Shown here piece after piece: positions 12,173 through 22,870 of a stretch of DNA of 64,000 nucleotides. Origin of the DNA: Zanthoxylum bungeanum (Eukaryota > Streptophyta > Magnoliopsida > Sapindales > Rutaceae). A model generated the notes under the pieces. It did no database searches. It saw nothing but the letters and a program-made list of their open reading frames with translations, and was not told where the DNA came from. The stretch lies in contig SKCR01038868.1 of the NCBI GenBank assembly GCA_019454045.1, forward strand, positions 62,001-126,000, in the 5' to 3' direction. Made by a program: the position numbers and the translations under genes. Within the stretch, counting starts at the first letter, position 1; every line of letters starts with the position of its first letter.

Positions 12173-12400
12173 ACATCAGCTTGAGAGCGAGGCCCACATC
12201 AGATCAGTTTTGGGGATGAGTCCCAAAGGCGAGGCCCATATTAGCTTGGGAGCGAGGCTCCATATCAGTATCAGTTTGGGGCGAGGCCCATATCTTATCA
12301 GTTTGGGGGATGTGTCCCAAGGGCGAGGCCCATATCAGCTTGGGAGCGAGGCTCCCACATCAGTATTAGCATGAGGGCGAGGCCCATGTGGGTATCACAG
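12173..12400 (+). repeat. GCGAGGCCCATATCAG short repeats
   Basis: Imperfect repeats built on 'gcgaggcccatatcag' and 'cttgggagcgaggctcc' lead into the larger tandem array. They appear to be an older, more diverged part of the same repeat field. Confidence 0.6.
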
Positions 12401-12402
12401 TT

Positions 12403-12960
12403 TTTGGTCGAGGTGCCCCTACATCATCATTTCAAGGCGAGCCCTATTTGTCAGCGGTGTTGGGTCGAGGTGCCAGGGTCGAGGTGCCCCCGTTGTCTGT
12501 TGTAGTTCCGGGTCGAGGTGCCCAGGGTCGAGGTGCCCACTACATCATCATTTCAGGGCGAGGTCCCTATTTGTCAGCGGTGTTGGGTCGAGGTGCCCAG
12601 GGTCGAGGTGCCCCCGTTGTCTGTTGTAGTTCCGGGTCGAGGTGCCCAGGGTCGAGGTGCCCACTACATCATCATTTCAGGGCGAGGTCCCTATTTGTCA
12701 GCGGTGTTGGGTCGAGGTGCCCAGGGTCGAGGTGCCCCCGTTGTCTGTTGTAGTTCCGGGTCGAGGTGCCCAGGGTCGAGGTGCCCACTACATCATCATT
12801 TCAGGGCGACCGGGCGGTCCCTATTCGTCAGCGGTGTTGGGTCGAGGTGCCCAGGGTCGAGGTGCCCCCTTGTCTGTTGTAGTTCCGGGTCGAGGTGCCT
12901 AGGGTCGAGGTGCCACTACATCATCAGTTCGAGGGGCGAGGTGCCCCCTTGTCTGTCGCA
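12403..12960 (+). repeat. 124-bp tandem repeat in the 3' UTR
   Basis: Units begin near 12513, 12637 and 12761 with a period of 124 bp and almost identical sequence; partial units lie on both sides. Each unit has doublets of GGTCGAGGTGCCC. Because 124 is not a multiple of three, the same unit is read in different frames and yields long spurious ORFs of PGSRCPGSRCP type. Tandem repeats before the 3' LTR are known for Ogre-like elements. Confidence 0.85.
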
Positions 12961-13118
12961 GGTATTGGGACGTGTCCCAGGATCGAGGTCCACTGCAGCA
13001 TCAACTCAGTTCGAGACAGCAGGTAAGTCAGGTGACAGCTGGCGAGCCAGGTAAGTAGAAATGCATTGCTCGTAACTTTGATAGGATTGTCATTGTCACA
13101 CACTACACAAGTCCCATC

Positions 13119-13132
13119 AAAGTGGGGGCGAC
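13119..13132 (+). other. Polypurine tract of the Tat/Ogre element
   Basis: AAAGTGGGGGCGAC lies immediately before the 3' LTR start TGTAGACACTGC. Confidence 0.75.
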
Positions 13133-15543
13133 TGTAGACACTGCATTTTTGCATATCATGCCCAATGACGAGTCTCGTAAGGAGGCACTACCTTTTCATG
13201 TCATGGAAGTTGCGGGAAGCGGACGTTAGAAGGGTAAAGTCGGAAATCGGAATTATTGTCGGATTTGACTTGGTTATCTAGCTTCGATTTTCTCGTTGGA
13301 TCCCCGCTTATGCTCGGCCCAAGAACGCATAAGCCACTTACCAAATCATACACCAAGCCCAAATACCCAAGCCCACCAAAAAGAACCAAACCCATGCCCA
13401 ACACCAAACCCACGCCCAAAGCCTCCCCAAATGACAAAACAAATACACCCTTCACGTGACAACCCATAACTTCTTCCAAACAATTCAAACCAAACAAATC
13501 AAACAACAATACCCCATACTCCACTAGCTTTCCTCCTTACACACCCATACCATCCTTCATTATCTCCCTCACTCATTGCAAACAAACAATGAAACTCATA
13601 TCATGTACCAACCCCTCCCACTTGAATAACAAGGAACAAGCACAAAGCAACAAAGTCCACCTAAGCCACATTCACACCCATCACCCTTTGGAAGCCACAT
13701 TCACGCACAAAGCCACCCAAGAGTGACAAAGCAAGAACAAGCCAACTCACTTCCCAAAAAAAAAAACACTCTCCACCAAATTCTCCACTAAGAGGAATCT
13801 CCCTAAATCAAGCATGTTGTAAGCCACCAACACCCTTCCCCCTTGCCTATAAAAGAACCCTAAACACAACCAAAAAACTTTAGCATATACGGAGGATACA
13901 CCTAGGAGATACCTAAACATATAGAGCACATGCAGCAACATTACACTTGAAGAGCACACAAAGTCCTCTCCTCTCAAGCCAAAGAGACAGCAGCAACACA
14001 GCGGCAAAGCAGAGGGAAAACAGTGAGCAAATCAGCAGGATAACCAAGGAAAATGGGAACCAGTGAACCAGGAAAGTTGCGGAGCATCAACCCTTTCGAC
14101 GGCCGTGAAACGTGCTTCCAAAAGACGAAGGAAAAAGGTTAGACCTGAGGGCATATGATATTTATCCTCTTCGCATGAATTGATAATTTAGAAAGCATGT
14201 TAATTATGATATTTAAGTATGTATGAATTAGTTGGACATGTTAATTATGTGATGTGATTCCGGATGGACGTAATACGTGTTATTTCTTGTGGTCTATCGG
14301 ATGGAAACTCGGACATAAATTCCGTAGCCGAATCCGAATGGACGGTAATACGGTTTGTACTCGGGATACAATGCCACGTACCACTTCAAAGACACACGTA
14401 TTCCGTTTCATCCAAATTTGTGTTTGAGTATGATTTAGACTAGTGTGTGATTTGTTTTCTTATGCATGATTAGGATGTTTAACATGTTATAGTTTTGTGC
14501 ATGACTAGTTGGTGATGATGGAGCATGATTTAATTGTTTAGTATGTCAATCTTTATGCATGATTTAAGGATCCATGTGATTCGATATGTCGTTGTGATGA
14601 TCTTGTTTGAATGACGCATCCAAAATTGTATGAATGTATGTAATCTGCCAGTTCCCGTTCGAACGCGTCATCGAACGCATCACGAACGAGAACCTTCTGT
14701 CTCTACCGTTCGAACGCGTTGTCAAACGCTACTCGAACGCTCACACATCTATAGCATCAGGTCTCATTCTGTTCGAACGCGTTTTTGGACGCACTAACCT
14801 ACTGTCTCATTTATGTTCGAACGTGTATCGGACGCCATACGAACGAGAACCTACTGTCTCATTTCTGTTCGAACGCGTCTCGGACGCCATACGAACGAGA
14901 ACCTTCTGTCTTCACCGTTCGAACGCGTTTACGAACGCAACGCGAACGCTTACGGTCTTCATGTATCACATCATGACATGTCTATCTTAACATATAGTTA
15001 TCTCCTTGAACTTTATGCATTTGTATTACTTCTTTAGTCATCTATTTCTATTATGCACTTGAATACCTTTTCTTAGTATGCATGTTGTAAGAATGTTCTT
15101 TGTGTGTGCTTTTGGAATGTTAATTTGTCTTCATGCTTGAATTTGGACATAGGTTATATATAAATAGGTTGCATGCAAATGTGAAAATATGCTAAATGTA
15201 AATTTAGACATGGGATTTGTATATGGAAATTAACTGTAAGTCTTATTGCTATGCATGTGAATCTAGAAGCATGATACCCTTGGAAATGAGTGTTACTCAA
15301 GCATGTTTAAGTTATTACATAAATCCTTTCATTACAAGTGACATAAGTAAGGGACCATTCCGAACCCAAAAGGTTTGAGGTCTTCCCTTGCGAGGGGTGA
15401 GTGCGGCCTTAAATCTTATTTTCCCGGTTCACACCGGGTGGCGACTCCATCATTCTCCGGTTTAGTCCCCGTGGCTACTCCGTACTCCCAACTAGTGCCG
15501 CGAGCCTAGAACAGCATGCGTCGTCCAGTTTCTGTTGTCTACA
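13133..15543 (+). repeat. 3' LTR of the Tat/Ogre element
   Basis: 2411 bp, near-identical to the 5' LTR with scattered single-base indels. It carries the TATA box at 13848 and a CGTTCGAACG array at 14656-14949. In that array one segment differs from the 5' copy: the block after the third palindrome is rearranged, which points to unequal exchange or slippage within the array since insertion. Confidence 0.92.
14656..14949 (+). repeat. CGTTCGAACG palindrome array (3' LTR)
   Basis: Counterpart of the array at 3103-3388, with five clear palindrome sites and one altered site (GTTCGAACGTG near 14816). Confidence 0.8.
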
Positions 15544-17601
15544 GATGGCAGTCACGTCACCGATCTATTTAGATCAGACCTCCGTCTGTTCGTTGGGTGT
15601 GGATCGATCCTCAGGATATCATGTGTGTGTCAAGATAGGATCCGTCAGTTCTGTGTACAGAGCATAGGTAGTCCATATATATTTAGCAGTCTGTTAAATC
15701 TGTGGCCACAGTATACATCGGAAGTAAGTTCCGAGTGTTATTTAGAGATTGCTAAAAGATACGTCGACGAGATAATACCTATAGAGATTTGACGTTTACA
15801 TCTATATCTCTGGGATTATCTGGATACCTGTGACAGAGGGATTATACGTATGCAATGACCTCGACCTGTATGATTCAGCTAGTTTATCCGTGATCGTCAT
15901 AATCTACTGGTGGATAGATTATGGACATGAAATTGGATTTTGTGACGGATATACCTGAATCTAGAGAGTCTCAATAATGAAACATACTCGTAGAGCACTA
16001 GAGCAACATTATGAATAATGAAGATTATTTATAAATCGTTTAATCGTTAAACGAAAAATACATGCGAACGGGCCGAACCGTCATTCCCTAATTAATGTGT
16101 ATTTGTATTTAATATATGATATTATTAAATACACATTAATAAATAGTCAAATAAAGGTATTTGACATATATCATCAATATATGTATTTGAGATATTTAAA
16201 GTAAATATAATACATATATTTGATATATTTGTATTTAATTAATTATTTAATTATTTAATTGTTAAATGATTAATATAATTAAAATATAAATATATCACCA
16301 AATGATAAAGTTAGGAAATGATTATAAATGTAAATGTTTGACTTTACATTAAAGGAAGAGGTTGTCAAATTGATTTTGACTTCTTAAGATATTTGTTCAA
16401 AATTGTTTGAAAAATGAAAATATCTTTTTCCTTTATTTCTTGCTAATTTCGGCCATACACTTAAATATAAGAGTTATATTAGTCTTAGTTGCATTTGTTG
16501 ACTTAATTAAATATCTAATAAAGTGTTATTAAGATATTTATGCAAGTTGACTAAATGTAAAGTTAAATGAAATTGAAATGAAATTTGGTATATATGTATA
16601 CACAATTTCAGCCAAGGGCATTTTTTGTCCTAAGTATAAATTGTTTTCATTTCACTTTCATTTGATAACCTAATTCACTTTGACATAAACTCCATTAATG
16701 AAAACAAATGAAGCTTGTGAGAAAGAAAGAAGAAATCAAAGAAAGCTTGGTTTTTAGTAAGTTTCTTCAACTTACTATTAGAGAGGAAAATGTTCCTTAG
16801 GATCTAGGCTTTAACATATGATGTTCTTAGGTTATTTATTTCTTTATTCTTTGTGTTTTTTATGATGGAAGTTTTGGTGAAAGTGTAAAGCATGTATGAT
16901 GAAGGAAGCTTATGGCTATTGTAGTAATAAGTGTTCTTTTATGGTTTTGGAAACCTTGTTGCTAATCTAGAGTTGTTGACCCACTCTTAGATGACCTAGA
17001 TTTGATCTTGAGTTGTTTCATTGTGTTGATACTTTGATTGGATGGAAGAAACATGATTGAAGTAATTGATTTAACCAATTTGGTCTAATTTGTCCGATTT
17101 GAAGAAATTGAAAAATTAGGGTTCATGACCAATTCCAAATTTGGGGTTTTTCATATATGTTGTGCATTTGGATGTGTATATGATGCATATAAAGTTTCAT
17201 GTTCATTGGATTACATCTTGATGTGTTTTGATGCATGAAATGACAAAGTGCACAAAAATGGCACCTTGGAGGTGCATTCGGCCAAGGATTTGAAATTTGG
17301 GATTTTTGGTGCTTTTGGTGTTTTGATGTTTTGAACATGCTAAGTTCATCTTAGAAATGATTTAAAATCATTCAAAATTGATTAGATCAATTTCGGACTA
17401 AAATGGACTAAATACCAAGTGTAGGGCAATTCGGTAAATTCACTTAAATATGATTTATCTGAATTTTATTCATAATTTTATTATTGGATAATTAAATAAA
17501 TATGTTTATTTAATTAATCCGAGAAAAAGTTTTGAAATCGGAAGTTACGATCTTCCGCCGCTTCCGATGCGTTACCGGATATTCCCCCTAAAACCCCTAC
17601 A
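15544..17601 (+). repeat. LTR B, right part
   Basis: Continuation of the LTR begun at 976, ending ACCCCTACA at 17601. The homologue at 47167-49567 (opposite strand) shows the same order of sequence. Together the two parts give about 2.65 kb, slightly longer than the 2.40-kb homologue. The first bases, GATGG, resemble the AATGG before the insertion at 1569-1573, so they may be a one-mismatch target duplication. Positions 16080-16700 are very AT-rich. No gene is seen. Confidence 0.75.
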
Positions 17602-18898
17602 GTACTATCTTCTAAACTCTTCTTCTACTGTTTAAGACATTGGGGACAATGTCTCATTTAGGTTTGGGGGAGGAATTAGTTGATCAGTACCTTGTTTTTT
17701 TTAGTTTATGTGTTGTTTTTATTTTTAGTCCAAATTTTTTCGAAAAATACAAAAAAAATTGAAAATTTTTCAAAAGTTACAAAAAATATTTTGCGTTTTT
17801 TTGTTTTTATTTTGACTAAAAGGGTGAAATTGGTGAGAGATAACTGAGTAAAGAGTTCCCACTCCTGAGACGTATCTCAAACCTATTTCGAAATAAGTTA
17901 ATTTTTGTTTATTTCCTTTTAAATTATTTAATTTGTAAATTCTCCATAAATTTGACTAAAATAGATCTTCATATGCTCAGTTGACATGTATTATCAACAT
18001 ATATAGTAACATACGGACATGAGCTAAAATTGAAAAGTTTGTAATATTCAGTGCTCTAGTTTAATTGGAGGAAGCATCTCAAAAAGCAATAGAGTAAAAA
18101 AAAATCTGAGATCCGAGTTATTAAGTCTGTAAGGGTGTTTTAACACCTAGTGCCCTAAAGCCAACTGGTTTGGGAGTCACTGGCCCAAAGCTCGCTACAT
18201 GGATTAAAGATGCTGCAAATATATATAAATCTGAAGTCTGAGTAATTAAGTCCGTAGGGGTGTCTTAATACCTGGTGCCCTAAAACCAACTGGTTTGGGA
18301 GCCACCGACCCAACACTCGTTACATAGACGGAAGATATTGTATATAAATAAAAAAAATCAAAAAATCAAAGAAAAAAAATCAGAAAAATGAGAAAAATTA
18401 TTCCAATGCTACAAAAATGTGTGAAATCTGATAGAACTTTAGGACAAAAATATTACTCTCTTATCAACTGCACTTATGACTGTTGTGGGCAAAAATGAGT
18501 TGTTTAATATTTTGTTGGCTGTGTATATGAAAAATGGTAAAAATAATCGAAGAATTTGCTTATTCAGTAATTTAGAAAGAAATAAAACAACTAGTAACTT
18601 GGAGTAGAAATTTCACCTGATTAGTCACTAACTTCTTTATTCTCTTTTCGCTTGTCTTTTTGCTTTTGTGTGCATTAGTTTCACTACGTTTTTACTTTTA
18701 TAAAATGTTTGTGGGTATCATTGCTGTAAACCCTCACGAGACTACAACTCGTCCACTATGGACACCTAGGGGTTTAAAGGCTTGTTGCATACGCTAAATG
18801 CAACCGTGATCCCTACGAAAGTGGCTTAGTTAAATTTTATAATGTTATTTTATTTTGTGTTTTGCTCGAGGACTAGCAAAATGTTAGGTTTGGGGGTG
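17602..18898 (+). mobile_element. 3' internal region of an Athila/Tat-type Ty3 element
   Basis: Non-coding. It contains a 'cattggggacaatgtc...tttgggggagg' motif (about 17639-17675), a sequence commonly found 3' of pol in Athila/Tat elements. It ends in a G-rich primer tract (TTTGGGGGTG) before the LTR at 18899. Two diverged copies of a unit reading 'taagtctgtaagggtgtttta...cctagtgccctaaagccaactgg' lie at about 18120-18200 and 18245-18320. The rest of the element is not in the window. Confidence 0.6.
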
Positions 18899-19084
18899 TG
18901 ATGAGTGGTAAATCTATCACTATTTCTCACTCATTTAACCTAATATTTTGTATAGTTTCTTGAGTTTTGTGAATATTTTGATGTGTGTTATTTTGTAGAT
19001 AAATAAAGTTTCAGGACACTCTGGAGGTGATTTGGGCCAAAACAGTGAAAATTGGCAAAAAGGGCATTTTGGTAATTTGCCGCG

Positions 19085-19575
19085 TCGCGACGCCTAACGT
19101 GCGCCGAACAGTGCTAACGTGTGCCGGGTCCATAAATCAGAATCTGAGAAAAGTTTGACTTTGCTAACGTGTGCCGTGCCACGTGTCACCATAACAGCCG
19201 ATCTGCTAACATGCGTCGTGTCATGTGTCATCATCCTACGGTGCCGAAAGTCACCATCGCCACGTGTCACTCCACGTCATTGCCACGTCATCGTCCACAT
19301 CACCAGGTTGACCGAGTCAACATGCCACCTCACTGCCACGTCATCATCAACCAATCACAACGTGCCACGTGTCGCGATTCTATGGTGCCGACAGTCCAAT
19401 TGCCACGTCACCGCCACGTCAGCATCAATTATTGGCTCTCTTATCCCTATCTGACACGTGGCGGATAAGAATCTAGCCGACCAATCAGAAGCCGCCACGT
19501 GTCACAATAATTGAGCCCCAACTACCTTGCCACGTGTCACCTTATCACCTTATCCAGAATCTTCAACCGACGAAC
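19085..19575 (+). promoter_or_regulatory. ACGT-core (G-box/CCACGTCA) array in U3 of LTR 1
   Basis: At least ten CCACGTGTCA, CCACGTCA or CACGTGG elements occur within about 400 bp, ending some 80 bp upstream of the TATA box. ACGT cores are the known binding sites of plant bZIP and some bHLH factors. Enhancer function is inferred, not shown. Confidence 0.7.
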
Positions 19576-19650
19576 CAGAAGCTGCTACGTCGACCAAACG
19601 GGCGTCGCGATGCGAGCCGGGCGTCGCGACGCGCGACCCTTACTGACCCC

Positions 19651-19659
19651 TATAAATAG
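19651..19659 (+). promoter_or_regulatory. TATA box of LTR 1
   Basis: TATAAATAG in a CCC-TATAAATAG-AGCGCG context. The homologous LTR has CCTATAAATACC near 38287. Confidence 0.6.
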
Positions 19660-19934
19660 AGCGCGAAATCCCAGTTTCAGTTGTACCACTCTCTATCATC
19701 TCTTTGATGTAAAGAGGGAGTTTCTCTCTCTAGTTTCTTTTAGTTTTTAGTTTTGTAATTAATTTTAATTACGTTTTGTAATAATAGTAATTTATTTTAT
19801 TACTTTTTACAGTTTTTACTATTCACCATGAGGAGGTAACTTCCCCAACTAGGGTGAAAGGTAATTCTTTTACTATTTCTATTTAGATTAATCTCCCTTA
19901 AATATAATATATTCACTATTTAAAATATTGACTT

Positions 19935-20150
19935 AAAAATGATACCGCCAGATTGGTCGGTTGGTAATTCATTTTTAATCTGGTTTAAACCTGACTAATA
20001 AAGGATACCGCCAGATTGGTCGGTTGGTAATTAAACTTTCTTACCGCCTATATGGCAGGTTCATGGACAAATCTTTTTACCGCCTTAATGGCTGGTGCCT
20101 GGTTAGACTTAATTTGACTTAATCAGGATACCGCCTATATGGCTGGTTGG
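19935..20150 (+). repeat. ACCGCC hairpin repeats in R/U5 of LTR 1
   Basis: Five short units of the form ACCGCC-N5-GG(C/T)-GGT, for example ACCGCCTATATGGCAGGT, recur every 30-70 bp downstream of the TATA box. Each can fold into a small stem. The homologous LTR carries three (about 38625-38765). Confidence 0.6.
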
Positions 20151-21060
20151 TAATGATATCACAAGTTTATATATTATATTATGGGAGATATCTAAATTAG
20201 TAGTAGTAAAAGTAATTCCTTTTACCTTAGCATTTTATTTTATTGTAATTTACTTTTCAGTATTTACTTTACCGCATTTTTACTTTATGTCTTTTATTTT
20301 CAAGTTTTTACTAGACGTAGTTATGTGTTGTAACTAAATTAGTTATCTGGGGTTGTGATGACTTTTAATATCACCGGTTTATAAGGGGTTAGATTATAGT
20401 TTGGGTATTATAAAGATTTATTTATTGAGTCTTAATCTTAATGCTTTTTCATTAACTGGCCATTAATAAAATTGAACTGGGAAACTTAAAATGAACTAGA
20501 CATAGGGATTTTAAGTTTAAGACCTTAGACTCAATAGCCCACGATCTTCCTTGAAGATAGATAACCCTTTAATAGATTTCCTTACAGGATAGACATATAC
20601 CTGTCGGGCGGGGGTAGCCATAATTGGAACTTAAACTTAATGAATCCAGATAATTTGGTTGACATAGACATGTGGTTCAATTGGGTTAAACTGGGTATTT
20701 GTGTCTGACCATCGACAGAGGCTTACACATAATTTAGTGTTACAGGTTAATAAATCAATATATTACCCAACTTTAAGATAACCACTTCATCTTTAAAATG
20801 ATATTGGAAGAAATCACAACCCTAAATAGTTTTTAATATTGAATTTTCTTAAATCAACTTTCGAACAATTTTATTTACTTGTTTTTTTAAATTTAGAATC
20901 GTCACCATTTCAAATCAATCAAACAACCTGTTAGATACTAGTAATCATTTGACCTCATAAAATTAATATCTTAGATATTAAGTCCTCGTGGGATCGATAT
21001 TTTTATACTACTTGAACGATACGTGCGCTTGCGTTATACGTGTGTGTTTACGCCGGTCAC

Positions 21061-21391
21061 CAATCCAGCTGCCCCGAATCCAGCTGCAAGAAGAAGCTTC
21101 ATGCATGTGTCCATGCAAATTTCGGTGAGAATCTTCCAGTTGGCCAACTTGGCCAGTGAAGATGAAGCTGGCCAAAACGTGTGGCACTGTAGCACACGTT
21201 TTGGCCCTTATAAAAGGAGCTCCAAATCCCCTATGTATAGCATCCCAGAATCCCAAAGTTGTGTAATAGAGAGAGTGTTAGAGAGTAAAGGTTTTTTTTA
21301 AAGTTGAAACACTTTGTATTCTATTCTTGTAAGTAATAGAGTTTCGGTTTTTCCTTAAAAAACACTCTATAGTGATCAGAGAATCACAACA
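21061..21391 (+). repeat. 5' LTR of the Tnt1-like element (left edge truncated)
   Basis: It lacks about 20 bp at its start relative to the 3' LTR, including one of three AATCCAGCTGCCC units, and abuts LTR 1. It ends GAATCACAACA before the primer site. TATA is at about 21209. Confidence 0.85.
21170..21206 (+). promoter_or_regulatory. Perfect 14-bp dyad just upstream of the TATA box
   Basis: GGCCAAAACGTGTG (21170-21183) and its exact reverse complement (21193-21206) flank a 9-base spacer. The TATA box CTTATAAAAGG follows immediately. Each arm contains an ACGTG core. The 3' LTR copy (26229-26265) has one mismatch. Confidence 0.75.
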
Positions 21392-21393
21392 AG

Positions 21394-21405
21394 TGGTATC
21401 ATAAG
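21394..21405 (+). other. Primer-binding site of the Tnt1-like element
   Basis: TGGTATCATAAG begins two bases after the LTR and resembles the usual plant tRNA-iMet site TGGTATCAGAGC, with mismatches in the second half. Confidence 0.7.
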
Positions 21406-21639
21406 CTAAGGTTACACAGAGGGATCCCGAAACTCAGAAACAGAGCTTCGGTTTGGAAAATTGGTTCCGATGAAAATTGTCAAAAATCGATTTTGAGCAT
21501 ACCATCAGCTAGTTCACGTCGAGATGAGCACGATGATATTTTTCGGTGACAAAACCGACGTCCAGAGACACAGCATGCGCCTGCACATCACTCCCAGTCT
21601 CGGTCACGCGCTTCACGCGCCATTCAAAGGTTAAAGACG

Positions 21640-21830
21640 ATTACGTGGCATCCACGTCAGCGCCACATCAACACATGTCAGCGCCCCGTCAGTGCCACGT
21701 CATCACACAGTCATCAGCCACGGCATCGACACATCATCTGCCACGTCAGTACCATGTGTCAGCCACGTCAGCAAATCACTCCCACTTTTACCACGTCAGC
21801 AGCCACGTGTCAGCCACGTCAGCAACCTGG
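21640..21830 (+). promoter_or_regulatory. CCACGTCAGC array in the leader of the Tnt1-like element
   Basis: About eight ACGT cores (CCACGTCAGC, CCACGTGTCAGCC and similar) lie between the primer site and gag. The motif set matches that in U3 of the adjacent, unrelated LTR 1. Confidence 0.65.
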
Positions 21831-22039
21831 TAAATTTCACTGAGCCGCCTGAAGTCTTTGAAATTTACATTTTAGCCCCTGAAGTTTTAAAAATTTACAA
21901 ATCAGACCTTGAGTCGGATTTAGACCAATGAAGTGTCTAATCCACCATTTTCGACCGTTCTGGACGCAACGGTGACCTTCGATTTGTGAAATTCAGCCCT
22001 GATTTTAACTTATTTTCATTTTAAACTCTAAAACTTAAA

Positions 22040-22870
22040 ATGGAAATGGAAGATTCCTCTTCTGGTGTAATGATCAAGCTGACGGCAACTAATTACTCCC
22101 TTTGGAGACCTCAAATGATAGATTATTTACACTGTAAGGATTTGTTTGATGTTATCGAGGTGAATGGAGTGAGACCAGAATCTGTTAAAGAGTATGACTT
22201 TAATAAACTCAATAACAGAATTCTGGTTCAGATTAGACAGTGGATCGGTCACAGTGTCTTCCATCACGTAGCACATGATACAGATGCTTACGAAATGTGG
22301 AGGAAATTGGAAGACATGTTACAGGCCAAAACAGCTCGGAATAAAGACTTAATCATGAGGCGTTTGGTGAACCTGAAGCTACGGAGTGGAACTTCTATTG
22401 CAGAACACACAAATGATTTCCAAAGCCTGGTGAACCAGTTGTCTGCAGTAGACATGCAACTGGCAGACGAAGTTCAAGCCCTCTTGCTACTCAGTTCTCT
22501 TCCTGATAGTTGGGAGACACTGGTGGTTACTCTCAGCAACTCAGCTCCAGGAAGTAAACTTACCATGCCTATGGTAAAAGATGATCTGTCAAATGAAGAA
22601 GCCAGAAGAAAATATGTGGGCTCAGATCAAACAGAAGCCCTTGTCTCGGAGCATCGAGGAAGACAACAGAAGAAAAATCAAGGTAAAGGAAAAGGCAGAG
22701 GCAAAAGCATAGGCAAATCCAAGGACGGGAGAAAGCCCACATACAAGTGCTTCGACTGTGGCATAGAAGGTCACTTAAAGAAGAATTACCGGAAACTGTA
22801 ACGAGAGCAGGGACAAGGCAATAACCAGCCGAAGAAGAATGATGCGGAGACACTAGTAGTTACCACATGA
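22040..22870 (+). pseudogene. Gag of the Tnt1-like element
   Basis: The frame opens at the ATG at 22040 and runs 253 codons to a TAA (22799-22801), with another in-frame TGA at about 22868. It shows the UBN2/DUF4219-type Gag layout: an N-terminal TATNYSLWRPQMIDYL stretch, a central helical region, a basic lysine/glycine-rich linker, and a zinc knuckle. The knuckle reads C-F-D-C-G-I-E-G-H-L-K-K-N-Y, so the final cysteine of CCHC is replaced by tyrosine. In Tnt1-type elements Gag and Pol share one frame, so the stop truncates the polyprotein. Confidence 0.85.

Larger units (their letters stand above)
1574..15543 (+). mobile_element. Ty3/Gypsy LTR retrotransposon, Tat/Ogre type, full length but frameshifted
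   Basis: A 13.97-kb element bounded by two near-identical LTRs (1574-3981 and 13133-15543) with TGTAGA/TCTACA termini. The primer-binding site is at 3985 and the polypurine tract ends at 13132. Domain order is gag, protease, reverse transcriptase-RNase H, a second RNase H, then integrase. That order, with the duplicated RNase H and the C-x2-H-x4-H-x4-C Gag knuckle, is known for the Tat clade (Ogre/Retand relatives). LTR similarity suggests a recent insertion. The coding region has about eleven frame changes, so no full polyprotein can be made from this copy as written. It is inserted in LTR B with flanks AATGG/GATGG. Confidence 0.9.
18899..21059 (+). repeat. Athila/Tat-type 3' LTR (LTR 1)
   Basis: It starts TGATGAGTGG after a polypurine tract and ends ACGCCGGTCA. 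A homologous LTR with perfect target duplications at 37676-39777 fixes both ends. U3 holds GCGTCGCGACGC palindromes and a dense ACGT-core array. A TATA box is at 19651, and R/U5 holds repeated ACCGCC...GGT hairpins and a conserved block (20575-20650). Confidence 0.85.

Noticed and set aside
12388..13054. Long overlapping frames rich in PGSRCP / GRGAQ.
   Set aside because: A product of the 124-bp tandem repeat, whose unit length is not a multiple of three. No start context or domain.
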